NCBI RefSeq assembly: GCF_023715205.1
Contig: NZ_JAMBNR010000011.1
Coordinates: 119,470 to 183,469 of the forward strand
From: Mesobacillus maritimus
GTDB lineage: Bacteria; Bacillota; Bacilli; Bacillales; Cytobacillaceae
Direction: 5' to 3'
Length of the DNA stretch: 64,000 bases
The notes beneath the pieces are model-generated. The model worked only from the letters and a program-made list of their open reading frames with translations, made no database searches and was not told the DNA's origin. The position numbers and the translations under genes were made by a program. Every line of letters begins with the position of its first letter. The first letter of the stretch is position 1. Of this stretch, positions 60,095-64,000 are shown one piece after another.

Positions 60095-61309
60095 ATGAAC
60101 GTGGAAACGTGGAAACGAAATTTATGGATCTTATGGGTGGGAGTATTTTTTACATCGGCTAGTTTTTCCATGGTCATTCCTTTTTTACCAATCTTTCTTC
60201 CTGAGATTGGTGTGAAAGAACATGTGGAAATGTGGTCAGGATTATTATTTAGCGCTGCTTTTTTTGCAGGAGCCATTGCCTCGCCATTCTGGGGAAGAGT
60301 TGCGGACCGATTTGGTCGTAAACCCATGATTATTCGGGCGGGATTTTTTCTTTTTGTCATTTATACCTTAACAGCTTTTGTCACCAATCCATATCAGCTT
60401 TTAGGCTTACGTATTATGCAGGGGCTATTAACCGGTTTTATCCCAGGTGCGATTGCGTTGATTGGCACAAATACCCCTAACCGAAAGGTAGGATATGCTT
60501 TATCAATGATCTCAACTGCCTCTGCTTCGGGCGGGATCCTTGGTCCGCTTCTAGGTGGGGGACTTGCTGAACTAGTCGGAAATCGAATGGCCTTTTTTAG
60601 TGCAGGAATGATTGTTTTGACTTCAACCATCCTGATTATCTTTGGGGTAAAAGAAGAAAACTTCACCCCAAGTAAAGAAAAAGGTTCCGTTCGTAATGAT
60701 TTAAAAATCGCTTGGTCCAACCGTCCCTTGATGTTGGTTTTACTGCTTACTGTGGTAACAAGCTGTTCAATAATGACAATTGAACCCATTCTTCCATTAT
60801 ATATTGTAAGTTTAGGGGGATCTGGAGATAAAACGGCTTTAATTGCCGGTATTGTCTTTTCTCTTCCTGGTATTGCGAGTGCCTTATTTGCTCCGTACTG
60901 GGGCAAATGGGCGGATAAAGTGGGTTTCAACCGAGTTCTCATCATCGGGTTATTAGGTGGTAGTCTGGGAACATTCGCACAAATTGTCTTTAGCAATATA
61001 TATGGATTTTCCATTACTCGTTTTCTTTTCGGTATCTTCTTCTGTGCGGTATTCCCAGCTTTGAATGGTTTAGTTGTTAAATCAACATCGGAAGACTTCC
61101 GTGGTAGAGCATTTGGTTTAAATCAAACCGCTACCCAAATTGGTGGAATGGTCGGACCGATGCTTGGAGGATTGATTGGGGGAGTTTTCCCCGCGCAAAG
61201 TGTGTTTGTAATGACCGGAGTTTTACTCTTGGCTGCAATGGGGATTGCCTATTGGAAAACCAGTCAGTTCAACCGGACCACAAAAGGGAAAATCCTTGTA
61301 GAAAAATAA
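60095..61309 (+). CDS. MFS multidrug transporter
   Basis: 404 residues from ATG 60095 after TTGGAGAGCG; the upstream part of the open frame lacks a start signal. Twelve membrane helices. The MFS motif GRVADRFGRKPMIIR lies between helices 2 and 3, GAIALIGTNTPNRKVG between 4 and 5, and GGILGPLLGGGLAE is the antiporter motif C of helix 5. It belongs to the drug:H+ antiporter type. The substrate is unknown. Confidence 0.88.
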   Translation: MNVETWKRNLWILWVGVFFTSASFSMVIPFLPIFLPEIGVKEHVEMWSGLLFSAAFFAGAIASPFWGRVADRFGRKPMIIRAGFFLFVIYTLTAFVTNPYQLLGLRIMQGLLTGFIPGAIALIGTNTPNRKVGYALSMISTASASGGILGPLLGGGLAELVGNRMAFFSAGMIVLTSTILIIFGVKEENFTPSKEKGSVRNDLKIAWSNRPLMLVLLLTVVTSCSIMTIEPILPLYIVSLGGSGDKTALIAGIVFSLPGIASALFAPYWGKWADKVGFNRVLIIGLLGGSLGTFAQIVFSNIYGFSITRFLFGIFFCAVFPALNGLVVKSTSEDFRGRAFGLNQTATQIGGMVGPMLGGLIGGVFPAQSVFVMTGVLLLAAMGIAYWKTSQFNRTTKGKILVEK

Positions 61310-61326
61310 CAGAAGAACTAGACATT

Positions 61327-61375
61327 AAAACCTCTAAGCTAAAACCTAATCTGTTCTAGCATAGAGGTTTTTTTG
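61327..61375 (+). terminator. Terminator of the MFS gene
   Basis: AAAACCTCTA and TAGAGGTTTTTTT form the stem around about 26 bases. Confidence 0.8.
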
Positions 61376-61473
61376 TGTTTTAGAAAAGGCGGGTTATTAT
61401 TCATGCGTTTAACCCTTTGAATGGGATCTCCTAATTCATCACAAACTACTTAAAACTAAAAGAGGAGAGAACG

Positions 61474-62229
61474 ATGAACACAACAAAAATCGATCCTAAA
61501 GTTTTATCCTTATTAGAAGATAAAATTCAATTGATAAAAACAACAAAAGGTGCTATTTACTTAGTTGGTCCCATTCGTCTTCCGGTCAATTTATACGGAG
61601 AGACAGTGGTTTTTAAATGGTATTGTTGGTTAGATTGTGATGAGGTGACGGAAGAGTTTGAACGAATAATTGACAAGTTATCTTCTATAAACTTAGCTGA
61701 GTACCAACAATCAAGTGTATTGGTTTATGGGGACTTTGAATATAGTGACGATGTTATTATCAGAATGCATTCAATTTGTCATACTGGGGACATCTTTGGT
61801 AGTAAAAGATGTGATTGTGGGTTCCAACTCAAACAATCCATGAAAATGATTGTCGAGCATGGGACAGGGGCGTTATTTTATTTAGCCAATCATGAAGGAA
61901 GAGGGATTGGGTTATTCAGTAAAGCGATGGCCTATATTCTACAAGAAAATAATTACGACACGGTTGAAGCAAATGAAAGTCTTGGATTTGTTGATGATTC
62001 ACGAAACTATAGTGATGCGATTATGGTGTTAAAAGCTTTACGTTCAAAGCCCGTAACGCTAATGACGAACAATCCGAAAAAGTTAGAAGCGTTAAAACGG
62101 GCGGGTTTAGAGGTCTCTGGAAGAAAGCCTTTGTGGGGGGATGTATCTCAATATAACGAGAAATACTTGCAAACAAAAATCAAAAAATCAGGGCACCTAC
62201 GAGAAGAAACTATTTGTCCAAATGACTAG
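61474..62229 (+). CDS. Stand-alone GTP cyclohydrolase II-like protein
   Basis: 251 residues behind AGAGGAG. Zinc cysteines Cys102, Cys113 and Cys115 in HSICHTGDIFGSKRCDCGFQ, then HEGRGIGLFSKAMAY with the catalytic Arg, and MTNNPKKLEALKRAGLEVSG, the RibA C-terminal motif. It lacks the RibB domain of the bifunctional RibBA usual in Bacillus, and its first 80 residues are divergent. No rib genes are adjacent and no FMN riboswitch is upstream. It may feed a deazaflavin-like, toxoflavin-like or other pathway from GTP. Confidence 0.82.
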   Translation: MNTTKIDPKVLSLLEDKIQLIKTTKGAIYLVGPIRLPVNLYGETVVFKWYCWLDCDEVTEEFERIIDKLSSINLAEYQQSSVLVYGDFEYSDDVIIRMHSICHTGDIFGSKRCDCGFQLKQSMKMIVEHGTGALFYLANHEGRGIGLFSKAMAYILQENNYDTVEANESLGFVDDSRNYSDAIMVLKALRSKPVTLMTNNPKKLEALKRAGLEVSGRKPLWGDVSQYNEKYLQTKIKKSGHLREETICPND

Positions 62230-62255
62230 CACATTTATGTTTAGAGAAATCTTTG

Positions 62256-62280
62256 TGGCCCCTTTTAATAAGAGGGGCCA
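62256..62280 (+). other. GC hairpin after the GTP cyclohydrolase gene
   Basis: TGGCCCCTTTT and AGAGGGGCCA pair around TAATA. There is no T run, so it is a weak or processed terminator at best. Confidence 0.5.
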
Positions 62281-62308
62281 ATAACATTAGATGATTCTAA
62301 GACCTTTA

Positions 62309-62776
62309 TTACCTTCTGTTTTTGGTCAAAAAATACAAAAACCAAACGGCGTGATTTTGTTCGTCGGCTGAGGCGCGATGGAAGGCCTGTTTGATGGTTA
62401 GATCTTGCGCTTTATCTACGATATCTAAATAAAAATCAACGGTTTCCTGCTCATCCATAAATGCTGCCTCTAACCCCCTCTTATAGGTATTAGGGCATTC
62501 CTCGGTCATCTTCGGAGTTGGTTGTCTCCCTGTTAAACTAGTATAAATTCGCGTAAATTCTTCAAAGTGACGTCTTTCATCCTCACGTATTTCAAGGATC
62601 TGATTTCTTTCCTTTTGATTAGGAGCCATTTGAGCCAACTTTTCATAGCAAGCCATTGCACTAAATTCGCCATTTATTGCTTTCTGAATATCTCTTACAA
62701 GCTGAGTATTATTTTGAACACGTAAATAGTCATTAGTGTATGGGTTATATGGATGATAATATGGATTTTGATACAT
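62309..62776 (-). CDS. Ferritin-like (rubrerythrin-type) protein
   Basis: 155 residues. A Tyr/Asn/Pro-rich N-terminus (QNPYYHPYNPYTNDY) as in spore-coat-associated proteins, then a four-helix ferritin-like fold with NGEFSAMACYEKLAQ, REDERRHFEEF, MDEQETVDFYLDI and ADEQNHAVWF. Each helix gives Glu or Glu-x-x-His diiron ligands. Related proteins are common in spore formers and have no settled function. Confidence 0.8.
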   Translation of the reverse strand: MYQNPYYHPYNPYTNDYLRVQNNTQLVRDIQKAINGEFSAMACYEKLAQMAPNQKERNQILEIREDERRHFEEFTRIYTSLTGRQPTPKMTEECPNTYKRGLEAAFMDEQETVDFYLDIVDKAQDLTIKQAFHRASADEQNHAVWFLYFLTKNRR

Positions 62777-63158
62777 GGTTATCGTCTCCCTAGGTAAAAT
62801 ATCATCCTATCCTATGCTTTTAAGGAAAATGAAGTGCGGCACAGTTAAGCCCATTTTTGGGGCAATCATCCATTGGCTATTATATTCGTTACTCTTCCTA
62901 ATGAGTTCTACTTTCATAACATTATTCTATTAGCAAGGGGGAACAAGAGGGAGGTTATAAAGGAATTGAGAAGTGATAAAAGGCATTTTAAGTACCTCTA
63001 AATCCATTGAAGGAAAGTAGAAAAATTTGTGATTTCATTCCTTAGTATCTGCTATGATAATAAAGTAGCGAAGGTTAGATTACATGGTTAGTTAAAACAT
63101 CTTTGGTTAGTGCTAACTTAATATCTATAAAAATAAAAAGACACAAGGAGAGTTCGAT
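62777..63158. other. Intergenic stretch without recognised features
   Basis: About 380 bases between divergent genes. TATGATAAT near 63053-63062 could be a -10 region for the small membrane gene. I see no repeat, RNA or open frame of interest. Confidence 0.5.
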
Positions 63159-63437
63159 TTGAAGTTTATTAAAATGATCTATTACGGGGCAGCAAAGATA
63201 AAGTCTGCAATTCGTGAATTTTTCTGGCTCTTTTTAATATTTATAGGTTTTCCATTAACCACGATTGCCTCTTTCATGAGTGGCATAGATTATATGAAAG
63301 ATGGAGAACGTACTTTAGGGATTTTTCTTTTTGTCTTTGGGATTGTAATAGCACTCCTTACGATCGGATTTATTTATGGAACCATTTCTGAGTGGAAAGA
63401 AAAAATAACGAAGAAAAAGAGTGATTCATCGGTGTGA
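63159..63437 (+). CDS. Small membrane protein, unknown
   Basis: 92 residues from TTG 63159 after AAGGAGAG. Two membrane helices (about 19-40 and 55-75) and a Lys-rich end. No family recognised. It is the last protein gene before the rRNA operon. Confidence 0.65.
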   Translation: MKFIKMIYYGAAKIKSAIREFFWLFLIFIGFPLTTIASFMSGIDYMKDGERTLGIFLFVFGIVIALLTIGFIYGTISEWKEKITKKKSDSSV

Positions 63438-63603
63438 GAATCATGAACTAAAAGCCATTAAAGACAAGTACAAATTCTGAAAGTGAATGTAAAATATTAC
63501 CGTTGCTATGGTATAAAGGTTGATGGTATTATGATTTAGCTGCTTCGGTAGCTAGTTAAGAAAACGACACTAACACTTCTTTAAAAAAACTTTTAAAAAG
63601 GTG

Positions 63604-63632
63604 TTGACGAAATTAATGAGATGTTATAAGAT
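63604..63632 (+). promoter_or_regulatory. rRNA operon promoter
   Basis: TTGACG (63604-63609), 17 bases and TAAGAT (63627-63632), about 145 bases before the 16S gene. Upstream, 63538-63556 forms a 7-bp stem capped by a TTCG loop (TAGCTGC/GTAGCTA). Confidence 0.65.
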
Positions 63633-63665
63633 ATTCCTTGTCGCTGAAAAACGACATTGAAAAAT

Positions 63666-63680
63666 TGTTCTTTGAAAACT
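63666..63680 (+). promoter_or_regulatory. rRNA leader boxA-like antitermination site
   Basis: TGTTCTTTGAAAACT is the usual boxA-type sequence found in Bacillus rRNA leaders, where Nus factors assemble to prevent premature termination. Confidence 0.65.
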
Positions 63681-63777
63681 AAACAAACAAGCGTCAACAA
63701 ACAATATTTATCATGTTTCTTCTATTAATATAGAAAAACATGAGCCAACGTTTTTATTATGAGCTTAACTCATACTC

Positions 63778-64000
63778 TTTATTTGGAGAGTTTGATCCTG
63801 GCTCAGGACGAACGCTGGCGGCGTGCCTAATACATGCAAGTCGAGCGGACTGATGGGAGCTTGCTCCCTGAAGTTAGCGGCGGACGGGTGAGTAACACGT
63901 GGGCAACCTGCCTGTAAGACTGGGATAACTCCGGGAAACCGGGGCTAATACCGGATCATTCATTTCCTCTCATGAGGAAATGCTGAAAGACGGTTTCGGC
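63778..64000 (+). rRNA. 16S ribosomal RNA, 5' part
   Basis: Begins TTTATTTGGAGAGTTTGATC and continues with the conserved CTGGCTCAGGACGAACGCTG, GCCTAATACATGCAAGTCGA and GGCGGACGGGTGAGTAACAC. The variable loops (GATGGGAGCTTGCTCCCTGA in V1) are of Bacillaceae type. The gene runs past the end of the window, so only about the first 223 bases are present. The 5' boundary is set by similarity. Confidence 0.97.

Noticed and set aside
1..64000. Genetic code in which UGA means Trp
   Set aside because: Many genes here end normally in TGA, including ones with overlapping starts such as oppB/oppC (ATGA). The TGA in the CueP-like gene replaces Cys, not Trp.

Overview
The window comes from an endospore-forming, low-GC Gram-positive bacterium of the Bacillaceae. 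It encodes spore proteins (a GerPA/GerPF-like protein, YheC/D, YhcN/YlaJ and Spo0M families), shows Bacillus-type AAGGAGG ribosome sites with many TTG and GTG starts, and ends in a Bacillus-like 16S rRNA 5' end. I could not fix genus or species.

Layout. 1-2.6 kb: LrgB tail, spore genes and two copies of a transposed palindromic repeat. 2.8-8.9 kb: an oppABCDF peptide importer on the minus strand, with a 52-bp minisatellite inside the operon. 9.2-13.3 kb: a PadR regulator and an asymmetric BmrC/BmrD-type ABC exporter. 13.4-15.8 kb: a DUF1538 membrane protein overlapping a tandem P-II-like protein, behind a structured leader. 15.8-25 kb: an LCP protein, a CbpA-like c-di-AMP sensor, a CueP-like copper protein interrupted by TGA, an amidohydrolase, a sporulation lipoprotein, a helix-turn-helix/coiled-coil/J-domain protein and an erythromycin-esterase homologue. 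25-30 kb: a diheme cytochrome c, a CBS protein and an ECF sigma/anti-sigma pair. 30-34.4 kb: a thiol-redox operon (CcdA, two-component pair, OsmC, ResA-like). 35.6-39 kb: a persulfide/sulfur cluster (TusA-rhodanese, DsrE, rhodanese-metallo-beta-lactamase and two more rhodaneses) with two promoters carrying CsoR/CstR-like dyads. 39-43 kb: a VWA gene with a divergent partner, then a yybP-ykoY (Mn2+) riboswitch operon ending in TerC. 43-47.8 kb: arsRBCDA. 48-63 kb: TPP-riboswitch-linked TenA, HemY, FkbM methyltransferase, Gpx-OhrR, aldo-keto reductase, MFS pump, a RibA-like enzyme and a ferritin-like protein. 63.6 kb to the end: an rRNA operon start.

The most striking signal is in-frame TGA inside otherwise intact frames. 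The CueP-like gene (18085-18636) has TGA exactly where CueP has a conserved cysteine. It is followed at the right distance by a 7-bp hairpin with a GGT loop. A second, 53-codon frame in the sulfur cluster (38760-38921) has two in-frame TGAs, and the second is followed by another 7-bp hairpin with the same GGT loop. This is what selenocysteine insertion would look like. Nonsense mutation or sequencing error is the competing explanation, and no selA/B/C/D genes lie in the window.

The other unexpected structure is repetitive. There are four copies of a 111-184 bp non-autonomous element with ISL3-type ends and 8-bp target duplications, two of them inside the ars operon. There are also three separate minisatellites with 51-52 bp units, two of which share the same palindrome.
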